From assembly GCF_002443255.2 (NCBI RefSeq), contig NW_019211459.1, positions 2,236,838 to 2,300,837 of the forward strand: a DNA stretch of 64,000 nucleotides. Reading direction: 5' to 3'. Each line of letters opens with the position of its first letter. The first letter of the stretch is position 1. A program made the position numbers and the translations under genes. Positions 11,201-24,255 of this stretch are shown in pieces. The stretch is from Varroa destructor. Its lineage: Eukaryota; Arthropoda; Arachnida; Mesostigmata; Varroidae. The notes beneath the pieces are model-generated. The model worked only from the letters and a program-made list of their open reading frames with translations, did no database searches and had not been told where the DNA came from.

Positions 11201-14200
11201 GCGGTTGGCAACGACAATGAATGTTTTTTTAACTTGAATAACACGGCTTGACTCGAAACGGTAACTCAGGAGATTTTCAAGTTCCTCTAGCGGCATGGAG
11301 CAGTTACAATATGCCAAAAAGTTAAAACAACGAATATCCACAATTTAAATCGAAGCTATTTGTTCGTGGTTTAGAGTCCATGGAAAAAAACTACGCAAAC
11401 GTTCGGGAGGGGCGTGGGGACAATAGCAATGAATATGCTATTGTGGAGAATAGAATGGTCCCATATATTGTTAGAACAATTATTTCATACTTCTATTGGA
11501 TTTGCCGACCACCCCCCCTCTCTCTCTCTCACGCATTTTCTTTGGTTATCAATAACAAACCGGAGAAATGGGGTACCATAGTACTTGCAGTAAAAATCGT
11601 TAAGGGAAATAAAATCTGTCAGCGTAGAAAAGCTTACCATTGCCAAGAAAAATGCCAGTCTAGAAGCCGAACTCGAGGTTCTTCCGTAATTTTTAAACAC
11701 TTTAACAGAACACATACGTGTTTTTTTTACATATCGCTTAACAACTGTATGAACAAATCTAACGGCGCATCATTTAAGGCAAAATTTAGATAACATTTGA
11801 AGTTATCAATGGTTCTTAGCGCATTCGTGTTTAAAAATTGGGTTTTTCATTCATTTCGAAATAACAATAACGTAAAGATCATTCTACGTGAGTCGTTGGA
11901 TCGTAGCTGCATTACAATAGTCTTAAAAGCGTTCGGGATCCGGCCTCAGTGGCCAGACGATCGCAAAAAGACTACGGTGTTTCTGTACCCATATTTCTGC
12001 CATTCAAGCAGCTCATGATGTGGAGTTGTGAATAGGTCGCGTATGAAGGTATAGCGAACTTCGCATTCGTTTCTCGGAGACTCACGGAACTTTTCCCATT
12101 TACTACCCAATTATGAAGACAGGGGCACATACCATTGCGGTGAAGAGTGCTAAAGATGCCATTCAGGCTTCTCCGTTTTCCGTCTGCCTGTTAAACTGCA
12201 TTCGATTGTAGGCCTGTGCATCGGCACCATCGTCACAACCAATATGGTCGTTGTTTATGTCGCGGTGCTGCTGCGGAAAGAAAAGCGAGTCTTCAATAGC
12301 GAAGATGGACTCCGCCAATCGCTGGGAAGCTGTCGTTTGTGAACCTCAAACCTAACGGTAGAACAGACAAATTACGTGAGCTGTACATTTTATATTTGCA
12401 ATGTTATCGAATAGATAATAATTGAATATATGGTTTCACTGCTTACTCTGGCTGTTGCTATATAAAGCTGCAATCCAGCTTATACTACCTATATCGAGCC
12501 TAATATAGCTATAGTTTATTTGCTTCTATTTATATAAGCAGCTTATTACTATAGAATCTGCAGTGTTTTCTTCATTTCAAAACATCATACAAAACAAGAT
12601 TACGGCATTGTACTGTGTATGTGTGCGTGCGTGCCACCCGTAAGGTCACTAACATGATAATAATGGATTGTAGCTGGTGCAGCTGGTCGTAACGCTGGGT
12701 ACCAGTTGCTTCGCGGCCTTTACCTACCAGCCCGAAGAACCGTAGAAGAATAGTCATGTTTGTGTATCAATTGTTTGTCTAAGTGGCTGCTGTTCACGCG
12801 TTATTCCGCTAGTGGATGCTCAACTTAATGAGAGCTCTTAAGTTTTGTTCTAATCACATGACTTTAGCGTGAGCCTCATTCTGAGTTGACGTATGTTACC
12901 CGTTGAATGAACCCATGGATCAATGTCTCCGTCGAAAGGGAATTATGCATTGAGAACTAAGGGTAGAATAGTAGTTTGATGAATAATTGAGAATTCTTAC
13001 TGATGTGGTGGGTGACCCCATAAAGTGGGTCGGAATTCGTACATGAGATTCGGATCTATAGGCTTCGTGCTCACGTTTGTTGCTAAGTGCGCGTTTAATA
13101 AAATAGCGTAGAGCGCTTGCTGTTTTCCTTACTTATTACCTACTAAGCCGATTCTGAACAATCGTCTCTGTGGCCGATCACTGTGACCGCCGGTCACCGT
13201 ATGCACAAGCGTTCGACTGCGCTGTCGCACGCAAACTTGAGAACGACGAAGGCCAGAACATCTGCGCACAACTTCGAATATTTATTAGGAACATATATTC
13301 CAGCCAACGCTGGTGACAAGAGCATCGCTTGGATAACGGATACAGAGTGCGAATTACCGTCGACGATTGGCTTAAATGACCAAAGGCTCCCATCAGATAT
13401 TTTTTAAAGATTCCGTTTAAGAGTAGCAAATGACGCTGTCATACCTCCAACAGGCTATCGTCCAAAACACGGTATATGTCTTAGTAAAAAAAAAAAATAA
13501 AAAGAAATTACATTTATCTATAATTATCTTGAGACTGAACATCCTGTGATATTAGATTATTTTTGTTCGTGGAAAAAAAGACGCTGAATAATGGGCTTTG
13601 TGTCACTTGCTTGCAACAGGGATAACGCGTGGGGCCTTTCCTTTTTAGCTGGCTTATATTATCGTTTTATTTCGGACACTGACCTTTGTCACGAAATTAC
13701 AATGTATGTTGAAACAAATTCGAGAGGGTGTATGGACTTCTAACTGCTACGGTTCGGTCAAAGTAAAAAGGAATTGACCCTCAGGGACCTTGGCAATCTA
13801 CACTGAGTATTTTCTGTCAGGACACATTAGCGAGAGTCTTACCGAAAACACGGTATCAACAATTGCGTCTGTTGAAGTAGATGCCAACGGCGTATCCCAT
13901 GTATTCTACAGGGGGATTTCGTCAACGGCGCTTTCAGGAGCTACGTCCTTCGGATGCCGAATGTTGCAGGTTCTTCGATGATACCAGTTGGAGAAAATGC
14001 TATATTTCGATCTAGCTATACAAATAAATGGTTTTTACCCTTTATATTTTTTCGTCTAATTGAACATATCGTAACAGCAATATGGCGTGCGCGCCTGTGA
14101 GCAACAAAATGGTAGAGGCTCTCTAACATCTGATGATGGAGCTGCCGCTAGCTAGTGTTAATGGGCCGAATATTAAACGTCACGGTAATAATGCATTCAA

Positions 14201-17200
14201 CCTTGCGGTATCGTGGAACATGCAGCTGTTTGTTATTGCAGAAGAACGACAGCGTTTCACGATTACCCGTGCAAGGGCGGCAGCCCAGTTGAAATTCGCA
14301 GTTTCAGACGAGAAGGTCGTAGTACCTAAACTATAATAACTACGTAGTTCAGGGGGCACCCCGGTATATGAGCCGAACCCGTTGTAGGGATAGTTTATCT
14401 AAGCCTCTCTGTTTCGAGTTTTACATCCGGTGTCATAGTCACTAGGCGGTCGTTCAACAGACGGACAGTCTGTTTGTCTATGCCCGGGCTCCATCACAGC
14501 GTGTCTCTTAAATGTATCTAAGCCTGTAAAAAGGCCTTAGACTAGAACGATTATGGGTCTGGTTCCTTCTACAAGTGAGACAACCATACGTGTTCATTAC
14601 TATAGTACGTTTCTGGACGTTGCTGGCCTCGTCAGTTCCTGTTTCTGCTCTTTGGCGGTTTGGTGTCCGTCAAACAGGCATATGAGGCAAAAGAGGCCAC
14701 AACTGCAAGGCTACTGTTGACGTTTGCTATTCTTCACTACATTACGCACCGGTATCTTATCTTTACCTGCTGTCATCGGACATGTCGTTATTTTCATTCT
14801 TCACACAACCACCAGTGAATTGCAAATACCCTGATTGCTGTTATCATTAACTCAATTCGAATGTTAAAAAGTTTACTTGGTTAAACTGAGCAGTACAAAA
14901 TTAACCAATGGATTATTACTAAGAGTGTGTCTGCATAAAATACATTTTACGATAGGAATGTTGGTAGCGAAAGCAGCAGAACTACGTTGAGTGCGACAAA
15001 GGTGTGCCGTTACGCCGAGCCGAAAAAGCTGATCAGCACAGAGTGAGACAGAAGAGAGATTGCTTTTAGTATCTAGGATCTACGTTCGTACTGATAGCTC
15101 AAGTGTTCTACTTATAAACGAAAGTTCTCTACTTTATAGAATATGTTCCTTCCTTTCCAAATAGAAACAGGCTTTTAACTTACAATAGGAATATTACGTT
15201 ATAATGAAATAAAGCCTCAATTTATTTATTCGACGACTAACGACGGCAGTACAAAGCGCAACCGGTTTAAGACCGGTATCAGCATATTTTGGAGTCGGCC
15301 TTTGGATCGGTGCCATTGAAGCCAACAGCAGCGCCGAAGAGAAATGACAAAATGTTGTTATGTCTCAGATTAATTTGACGCCCTTCTGTGGTTTGTTATT
15401 GCGACAAATCGTTTTTTTTTTTTAGCATTACAAGCGACTATCGTTTAGTTAGTTTGATACAAATAGAGAAAAGTAGAAAAATCAAGATTGCGCTACTAAA
15501 ATGCCATTAAACTACACCACGATAATGATGACAATGGGGACGCTGATGGTGATGACATAGATGAGGATGATGATTTGCAAAATACAGACAATTCTATAAT
15601 TTCCAGTATATCAGTTTCATCGTGCATTTTCGGGTCCAGCTATTCTATCATATTCTATTATTAGATTGAAGATATTACACGAGGTGCAAGCCGGTCTGGA
15701 CGGACGGATAACGACCGCAAAAGCAAAACATCAAGCGAGAAACATCAGATCACAAAACCACGGACGGTCATGTAGCGGCACCGAAAAGTCGTAACAAAGT
15801 AGAAGTGAAGAAACTGTCGGCCGATAATGCTGACGTTAACAAACTTAAACTAGACTTTTAATCAATTACCCGCGATCTGTGTTTTTATCCACCCTATAAC
15901 AGGCGCCCTAAACTTTTATTATATGTTCGGCAGAAACACCTGCTGATTGCCATGAAAATACTTATCATAAAATGGAAGAATTTTGCAACAGTTTTACAGA
16001 TAAGGACTAATATGACAATCAATACAACAAGTATGTCATTGCTTTGAATAGATCTGAATGAGGCATAGGTATTTACTGATCACATGGTAAGTAGCTGTCT
16101 AGGATTAGAGTTGAAAAAGTTATGATGTTTGCTACTTCGCGTATGGATGTTGCAAAAGACAACTGAGAGGCTGCAGGAACTGGTTCCCCAAGCATGACTG
16201 TACCGCGTCGGCTACGGGCACAGCTAGTCGTCCTGAAAAAGCCTAACTAGAGTTTTGCTATCACGAAGGATGCCACACCTCGAGTTTTCAATAAGAGGAC
16301 AAACATCGAAGTGAGCTATACACGATCTGGGTGCCTTTGATTTGGCAAAGACATGAAAAAGATAAAATATGACAGCAGTCAAAAGTAGCGTTACATAAAA
16401 TTCGAATGTATGTGCGGCATAGTAATTGCAAATGCCCATATGAACGAGCCAGAAAGGCCAGATGTTTTTCAAACGTTTTGTCGCGATCAGGGGATATTAC
16501 AAATGGGCGAAATTCGTACGTATAATTAACTATCTAATTATACGTATCGGATGACAACTGCGAGATTTATACAAGGCGTATCTAAGTACTTGATACGTGA
16601 ACCTACACGTATACATGAATCAGAGACGATAAGTTTTATAAATAAAAGAAAAAAATAAAGACGCGACTTCTCCCACAGTTATACTGAGCCATGTAGTTGC
16701 TGAACAGACGCCTTTTCGTAGCAGACGTTCGTAGCTGTGATATATTAATTATTCTATTCTTTTGACAATATTAATTAATACTGAAGGCCCCATTTTCCCA
16801 TGGTAGCTTGGACAAAGCAAGGACATTTATCCGATACGCGAATAGAAAATATATGTACTTTTATCTATTATTGTGTCGTAAAAAAATAGGTTTATCATAG
16901 AAGCTGTTATAAACCTTGCAATGCTGCCTTTGAGGCTTGTCAATACATACAATCCGATTTGAAGCTCTCCTTTTCATCACATGTATCCTACACATGTTTC
17001 CTTTGTAATCCATGGAGCTATTCTGAAATGCTTTGGCTTGTTATTTATGTAATGCTGCCTTTTTATGTGAGGTCATATTTACGGTTATTACTATGGATAA
17101 ACATAAATGTTTTGCAGCACTTAACCATAATACTATAACATGAAGACGGCAAAAAAATAGCGCGATTACCGCGATCTATCCGTGCATCGTCACATCTGTG

Positions 17201-20026
17201 TGCCGGTAGCGCTTACAACATACACAAACGTAGAATTTGTTGAGAAATGCAAAAAAAAATATGGGTTTAGCAGTAAGGTTCGTTCACGGGACGCCATCTG
17301 GTGACCGGTTTAAAAGATATGAAAACACTGGAATTATGAAAACTAATGTAAGAATGTCATGGGTAAAATTGTCGTGGATAGCTTGATCTCAAAGTTGAAC
17401 CCAATCAACTTACGCAATTAGATTCCGTACTATCCTGCCGTATACGTTTCATACTGTTTGTTAGCTACATTTATAAAATGTGTGAATCGTAGTATATTGA
17501 GATAAAAACTTAAAAAATTGAACATTTAACTGTATTTTTCTCATCGTATATAAGCAAATATACGATATAGATGCACGTCTACATTATTCGTCTATATATC
17601 CATTGTCTTCTGGCCACATAGTCGTCCCTATGTTACGCCATTGGGCTATGGTTGTCATCTGCGGTTCCTTATTAATCCAAAATTTAAAAACTCCTCTCTA
17701 TGAAGCAGCCTTCCCGCTGTTCCATCGACCTGCCCACTAAGACCAGCCGAAGGAGTATTTGCTGTTTAAAAGTGATTAGGGATCACTGCATCAGCTTTAC
17801 CCAATTTTCAATGGTAACCTAGTTTTTCAACATCCAATATTCCACTTTGTACGATTTGTAGGGCTCATTCATTTGAAGGGCTGACAAGAAGTGCCCTTTT
17901 GGGAACAATCTAGTTAGCATCAAGTAGTAGAATACATCAAACTAAGATGAGTTTCACCGTTTAGGCAGAAGCGAAACGACAATATCTGTGTGAGAGAAGG
18001 CGGCTGGCTACAAACTCTGACGTTTTACTGGAAAAGTAGAATCACTCGATTCTTGAAAAGTTCAATAGAACTATAACGGTAAATGGCATAGGCACCTGGT
18101 TGTGAGGACTCGGAGATCGACGAGAACCATAAATCAATGATGCTGGAATATGTCAATAAACGTATCTGGCTCTTCGAGCAAATAAAAGGCCCTTGAATGG
18201 CCAAAAATCAATATTTTAAAGTATCCTTAATACAAACACTGAGAAAAATGATATCGGAATAAGTGGATCCGACGTCGGCATAATGTCTTCTTTATATTAA
18301 CATAGACAAACGGAAGTGCATAAACTACTGCAAAGTGTTAAATAACTACTCTGTTCGACCATGCACACATACCCTCTCACACACTGACATGCTCGTACTA
18401 TTGCCGCGGGGCATATTTCGTTAGAGTCATCTGATCAAAGCTATGTTTGAATGTGGACCAATATTTTCTGTCCATTGGCTTGCTGATTACTGCTACATAC
18501 TGGCCTAAAAAGGACGGCACCAAAATGCAAATGGCCATGACGATTCTACATTTTTTTAATAACAGCTAATAATTATGCAGCCCCGCTCTAACCATGTGTG
18601 TATGTTTGTTTTGTTTCAGGTAAGAGTTGGTTACACTATACCCATGAAAGTTCAAAGAATCGCGACCGTCGATTTTGTTTACCCACTCGGAGACACGAAA
18701 TTGTGGTGACGATGTAGATAATGCCACATTTCTTAATAATCCTTCTTGAAAGGCGTACTAGTTGGTACTAATTCTTTACTTAGCTACCTAGCTAAAACTA
18801 TCCTAACTAAAAAATAATACTCTGTCTATAAGTATCGATAAAAATGCTTATATCTAAAAAGCGACACAAAGTATGTTTTCGAAATAGTTCATCATAGTTT
18901 TAGCAATTATGCCTAATATCGTCGTTACAATTGATCGCATATACATCCGTAGCCATGTTGGAGATATGTGTATTTATTTATTAGAATAACGTTATCTTGA
19001 TAGAAAAGTTCCGGACATGCTTAGTTCTACGAGGAGTCTCATAAGGTCCATAAATGAAGTCGAGCCTTTACACTACGTACAGTCTGTCCATAGTTAAAAC
19101 CGGTATAACAAAAAAAAAAAAACAAGTACTTCTCTAGCAAATCTGCGTATCCAAACCTTGACATTGCATTGTTGTTTTGCATTCAGATTTCAACCTTCAC
19201 CTGTGATTATAATTACTGGCTGTTTTTTCTTCGTTTTTTTTTTACATTTGCACGATCATTATAAATTCAATTCCTTTCGGCTAGTCGCTCCGAGTTTTGC
19301 GGGCCAGATAGAGGTAATACTTTCAAATCGAAAGGTATTGCTGTAGTTTGCTAACAGATAAACTTCTCGTATTTTTATAGATCCCTTCGAGGACCGACAA
19401 TTACAGGCGCTACTTTTGTTCGTAGTAAGACCGTCTCTATGTATCGATGGTTTAGCGTGACTCTGTTTGGACTATTTGTAGAGTATGGGACGTGTACACA
19501 TCTTTTTACCGAGTGAAACTGTTTCATTGTTATATTCACTCCGAACCCGCTACCTATGTACAAATTATCCCTTATAAAGAGAGCCACATCTGATCTGCGC
19601 CGTTGTTGGCCCTCTGCGTTGTCCTGTTCCTCTCAAAAGCAGTCACAAAAGCTCAGTTCAATAAGCGCAGAGCCCTACGTAGTGGATTTTCATTAGGTGG
19701 ACTAACCTTTGACCAGCCTTTATCCGCTGCCTCGAAAATGTCCATTCATCCCTTGTTTTAAACAAAACAAAAAAATTAGTTAGAATTTATTTCTAACCAA
19801 TTTTTGTTTCGTAATTGATGATGCTTGTGTGTTTTTATTAGCTATGTTACATGTAACTCTCGTGTGGTTCATAATTGATTTGGATCTTTTCAGGCCGACG
19901 CGGCCTTTGGGTTTGTATGTTTGAATAAAGTTCGGTTAACTGTATTTTATCATTAAGCTTCGATGAAGATAAGATCTTCGATCGAAGACTAAATAACACA
20001 TTCAATGCACAAGTGCCAAATTAATA
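8287..20026. other. Long AT-rich tract, no confident genes
   Basis: About 11.7 kb in which no frame can be supported by homology or consistent splicing. Items seen: a + strand alanine/valine-rich frame at 8429-8629 ending at GTAAGC; GC-richer DNA at 9400-10050 with protein-like frames on both strands; a CT-rich run near 11510-11535; GAT/GATGAC-rich sequence at 15530-15575; a hairpin at 16517-16546; and an imperfect AT-rich foldback near 19770-19806. The rest is AT-rich with scattered poly-A and poly-T runs. Confidence 0.45.
16517..16546. repeat. Short perfect AT-rich hairpin
   Basis: ACGTATAATTA and TAATTATACGT form an 11-bp stem (12 with the outer T-A pair) around a 6-base loop. The composition is low-complexity, so this may have no function. 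Confidence 0.6.
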
Positions 20027-20071
20027 AAAATTGATATTAATAATGTCGCGGACACTATTAATATCAATTTT
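20027..20071. repeat. 45-nt near-perfect hairpin
   Basis: Arms 20027-20047 and 20051-20071 pair at 20 of 21 positions around the 3-base loop GCG. The stem is AT-rich, except for a GTC/GAC pair next to the loop. It may be a foldback insertion or a structured RNA. No gene is seen next to it. Confidence 0.7.
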
Positions 20072-20356
20072 GATAACAAAAAAAAAAACAGTATTTTTCA
20101 TCGTTGTTATTGCTACTTGCGTTTCGCCCGTTCCAGTTTCACGCGTGTTTTTCTCTTTCTTGCAAGTGTACGCAAAATAAAAACCTTGCAAGTAGGGGCT
20201 CTAATTAGAATATCGTATTATAATATAGGAACACTGAGAACATCAACAGTTTATAGTCGAATGAGAGTGATCAGCAGTTGGAGCATATCAATGCAATACG
20301 AACCTTCATAATCGCCTACACAGGTGCTAAATTTCTTATGGAATCATTCGCGAGAG

Positions 20357-20530
20357 ATGTCCCCTAGAAGCGGCAGGGGGCGTCGAGGTGACGTCGCCCT
20401 ACCGTCACGCGCTCGTCGGCGCCAATCCGCCGGTCCTCAGATATTCATCCCGTCGCTACAGGATCTACCTGCCGCCCAGGAAGGGCTATTTGAGGTTTGT
20501 CGGTCTATTATTATCAGTGGCACCCTATAA
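20357..20530 (+). CDS. Candidate small basic protein or first exon in a GC-rich island
   Basis: An ATG at 20357 opens a frame whose first 46 codons (to 20494) are markedly GC-rich in an otherwise AT-rich neighbourhood. It starts MSPRSGRGRRGDVALPSRAR and ends PSLQDLPAAQEGLFE. At 20495 a GTTTGT could be a donor, making this a first coding exon. If it is not spliced, the frame continues 11 more codons to a TAA at 20528-20530, giving a 57-residue protein. The N-terminus is rich in arginine, serine and glycine. I do not recognise it. The abrupt composition change that matches the open frame is the main evidence. Confidence 0.3.
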   Translation: MSPRSGRGRRGDVALPSRARRRQSAGPQIFIPSLQDLPAAQEGLFEVCRSIIISGTL

Positions 20531-21314
20531 TAATTACACGTCATGGTCATGATCAGCGGGTCACGTATAATACACACCCCAAGTCGCGACTACAACAAGT
20601 GGAATATGTTATGATTACCCGGAAATAATTTCTGACGGTTCAATACACAAATGTTACATCCTTCGATAAGGTAGGCCGATCAATTGATAAGTACGTATCC
20701 GAAGTTATTAGACTCGGTAAATCCGTTTTAAACCGTAAGTGTTTACTATTAATCTATGTTATGGATCTAAACTACGTTGAGTAAAAGTAAGTATTAACTT
20801 GTCAGGTAAGCTAGGCCATAGTACACCTCAATCTCGCGCAGTGAATATTTATAAAGTGTCCTTCAATAAACAGCCTTATGGTCGATATCCGTTGGCCTAA
20901 AACAGGTCTTTCTAGAAAAATGTTCTTTACTACTGTTACGCCGTGATCTGATCGTTGAATTCGATTTAAGAGATCATTGATTTTCCTAGAGAAACACGTA
21001 TGTTAAACAGTTGCCACGGTATTTGCTAGTCAAATGACTCGGCTGAAGCATATCATCATAAAGATATATATTTCCGCGGTACATTAGCGACTCGCAGAAC
21101 GAAAGAGTGTCACCGTTTGAAGATGACCAATAAGAATCCTCAGGCTGCGGCCATTATTGTCATACAAATTTAGTTGCGTTAAACAATAGGTACGCTTGAT
21201 TAGGTGTTTCCATTGTTTTTATAACCGGCAACGACGATCTCGGTTATTGTAATTGTCAAACAAAATAGAGTGGATCCGGGAAATCAATATCATTCCACTT
21301 GTTCCTCGCTACAG

Positions 21315-21564
21315 GCACTGCGTCTCACTGACTTCTTACGCCACTGCTTTGCTAAAAATACTATCATCGCTATACTAACAACTAATATATGGGTCTCTTT
21401 GCTATCGTGGTGGTATGGGTTGGGACCCAAACGAGGACAGCCTCCACTTTTTGCCTATAGCTTGCAATTTGATGGAATACCTAACGGCGATACTGGACAT
21501 GAAACATTTAGCTTAAGGTTCAACTATCCAGGACAAGATAAAACATCGATAACTTGTCGCAACA
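21315..21564 (+). CDS. Candidate internal exon
   Basis: A pyrimidine-rich acceptor (TTGTTCCTCGCTACAG, ending 21314) and a consensus donor, GTAAGT at 21565, bound 250 bases open in one frame (83 codons plus one base). The product has one aromatic-rich hydrophobic stretch (TTNIWVSLLSWWYGLG), then a polar part including FDGIPNGDTGHETFSLRFNY. A later acceptor (GCCTATAG, about 21466), preceded by a TACTAAC-like branch point, would give a shorter exon holding only the polar part. No family is recognised. It could belong to the same gene as 20357-20494, but the phases were not shown to match. Confidence 0.28.
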
Positions 21565-24209
21565 GTAAGTGCTATTCTACGATGTGACACTTACGTGGCT
21601 CGCTGGTTTGTCTAATTCTCACGCATACTCACATATTTTAATATAATTCAAGCTAGAACGTTCGCCGCCTTACCGATGATATGATTAAATGATGAGCAGG
21701 TATTTAGCTAGTCAGTCACCGAGAAGGAGCCGCACAGATTTATGCGGGCCGAATTCGGCCCAAAGGAAAAGCATATACACATGTTTACATTTATTTGGTG
21801 AGGTTTCCTAGAAAAGGGTTAGATTGAAGCAGAAAAGCTACATTATTGAGGCTAGACTAAACAATGCTGTACATATTACTATTAAGTGTAACCTTTGCCT
21901 GAACAATTGTCGGTGCGTCTTAAAATGCTGAAATTGGACATTGGACGTGCAACAACGACAATAGCGGAAGCCCTGCAAGCACTATTAATAGCGTCTTCTA
22001 GGAAAACTTCGGTTGACTCTTTGTCATAACGGGCACACGTTTATTCGCTGCTCCTCCAAAAAAAATCCAGTTCTTTCTAGAATAGAACAGCAAGTTCGTC
22101 GGGATTCGAGCAAATATTAGCTACTGATTAATCTTCCCGTGCTGGACGAACCCCCAACCGAAACTAAAAATGTTTTGTCTGAAATTGACGGCCTGCATTG
22201 CTGGTATTCTTCACGCAACTTCTGAAACATCCGAAAAAAAAATTCTGTAAGCCAGATTGGAAGATCTTCAATAAATCGTTGGCTTTCAAAACAGCTCAAA
22301 AAGCGTAATTCCGTCAGAATTGTTTGTACCTAGAGTATATGACCAGTTTACATCTACTAATGTTCCTTGATGCACGGGTACTACTAGGAAGTCGCTATTG
22401 GTATTGCCGTTGTCTGCCGCTCATTCAAGTAATAACAATGATCAATCATCGTGGCCGTCAATATGCATTTCACTAATATTAAGTATTTGTCATAGAATTT
22501 AAGCCAATTAAATAAGAACGGTATATCCTATAGCCACTAAAATCTTGTAATTGTCAATGGACGTTTACTATCAGACTCTACGACAGGAAGATTCAAATCA
22601 CTTCAAGGAAAACATATTTCCTAATTACAGCAGTAGACTGTCCTGATGTTAGCAGCTAACTGGATACGCGGCATAATACCGAAAAAATGCCAAATTATTT
22701 GCATTTTGGTTCCGCATGTGCAAGTTCAAAGTTCCTAATGTCGGATCACGCAGTTTGAACAACAAAGGATTTGTTTAGGATATAGAGTATTTCTCTGCTT
22801 ATACGAAAATATCTGTCAGCTTTGGAACGGTTCCATTGATTTTCTCTGGAATCGAAGCGCATTAGTTTGTCATGCACTACGACTTCTGAGATTTGTTTGC
22901 ATTTTCTTTTTTTTTATGAAGAAATCACCCGGTTTTAATAAAAGTAATAGAGCTGTCATAGGAGGAAGCCGGCGTAGTCTTCATCCTCAGTGAAGCTTTT
23001 CGTGCTATGTTCAAGATGCGACAGATGTTACACAATCCAGAGATCATACATACGCCAACATCTGACTCAAAATTTCTACTGTTTCTTAATATAGCATTGT
23101 ACGTCTTTAGGACACACAATAGGAACCATGAACATTGTTGGAATTGACAAGAATATCGTAATCTTCTGATTACGAACCTCTAAGCCAATATTCCGGCAGG
23201 GCCGAATACATTGAATTGTGGCAATCTTTCGTCTTCAGATTTTTGTTTCAGCTCAACTCCTTTGTTTTATCGGGCCCTGCCTTAGAGTAACTGTTTAAAA
23301 TAGTCATTATAAAACGTTACTAGTTCTCGTAATCAAATTTCGAACATTGGGATACACTTACCAGGTATCAAAGAATCGCATTTGTCCTACGTTAATTATG
23401 CAACTGACTACATGTAAGAATAAAGCTTTTCTAAGCCAATTAGCATGGTCTTAGTCGTTAAAACGCTATGGCCTAATCCTGGTATAAAGGATCTCGACAA
23501 GAGACGAATATTACGTCACTGATGGACTGAGAACAGTCCTCATGCGAGGTTTCGATGCTTAGTTGTGTCAACTTCACTATCAAATGTTGTGCCGCAATAA
23601 TTTACAATTTTTGTCAACTATTTTATTAGCGACATTAAAAATGGCAATTTTTGGGCTATTTTTCGATGAATCATTTGCAGCTAGTTCTTGTAGCATCGTT
23701 CTTCCGCCACACGATTTACACGCTTCCGAAAAGCACCCAAGAGTATCAGCTGGATCTTTAATCGACGCGTTTGTTATCCCATGAAAGACAGGAAGTAGGG
23801 ACTGGGAAGAGAAATGAGTTCTCGTTTTTAAGCATTTGTCGATAACTTCCGGCCGCAAGTACGATGGCAAAGGTCCTTTTGGTGGAACCCACCATGAGAT
23901 GATGTAGCTGTGGCCTGGACGGTCCTACCAAGTACCATGTTCGCGCTAGGTAAACTCCTCGCCAGCAGACATACGCTCACCAGAACACCGCAGGCATACG
24001 GACAACAAATCGAACGCAAGCGAATCCTTTATCTTTTTCTAACTTCTTCGTTGCTCCCCTCCCCCATGTCAATTTTCACGGGAATAGTCAGGCACAAAAA
24101 TCAGGACAGCAGACATCTGACTTCGATGCTGATGCCTCCTTCGATGCGCTGCGTCGTGTTCACGGTTTCCTCTGCCCCGTTTCTAGTGTTTGACCAACGA
24201 AGCCCTACC

Positions 24210-24255
24210 GATCGACGTTTAAGACTTTCGTCCCTAGGGGTCCTAAACGTCGATC
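24210..24255. repeat. 46-nt hairpin in a GC-richer patch
   Basis: Arms 24210-24225 and 24240-24255 pair at 15 of 16 positions (core GATCGACGTTTA / TAAACGTCGATC) around a 14-base loop that contains CCCTAGGG, itself palindromic. Such a stem is unlikely by chance at this composition. It may be a small foldback element. Confidence 0.65.
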
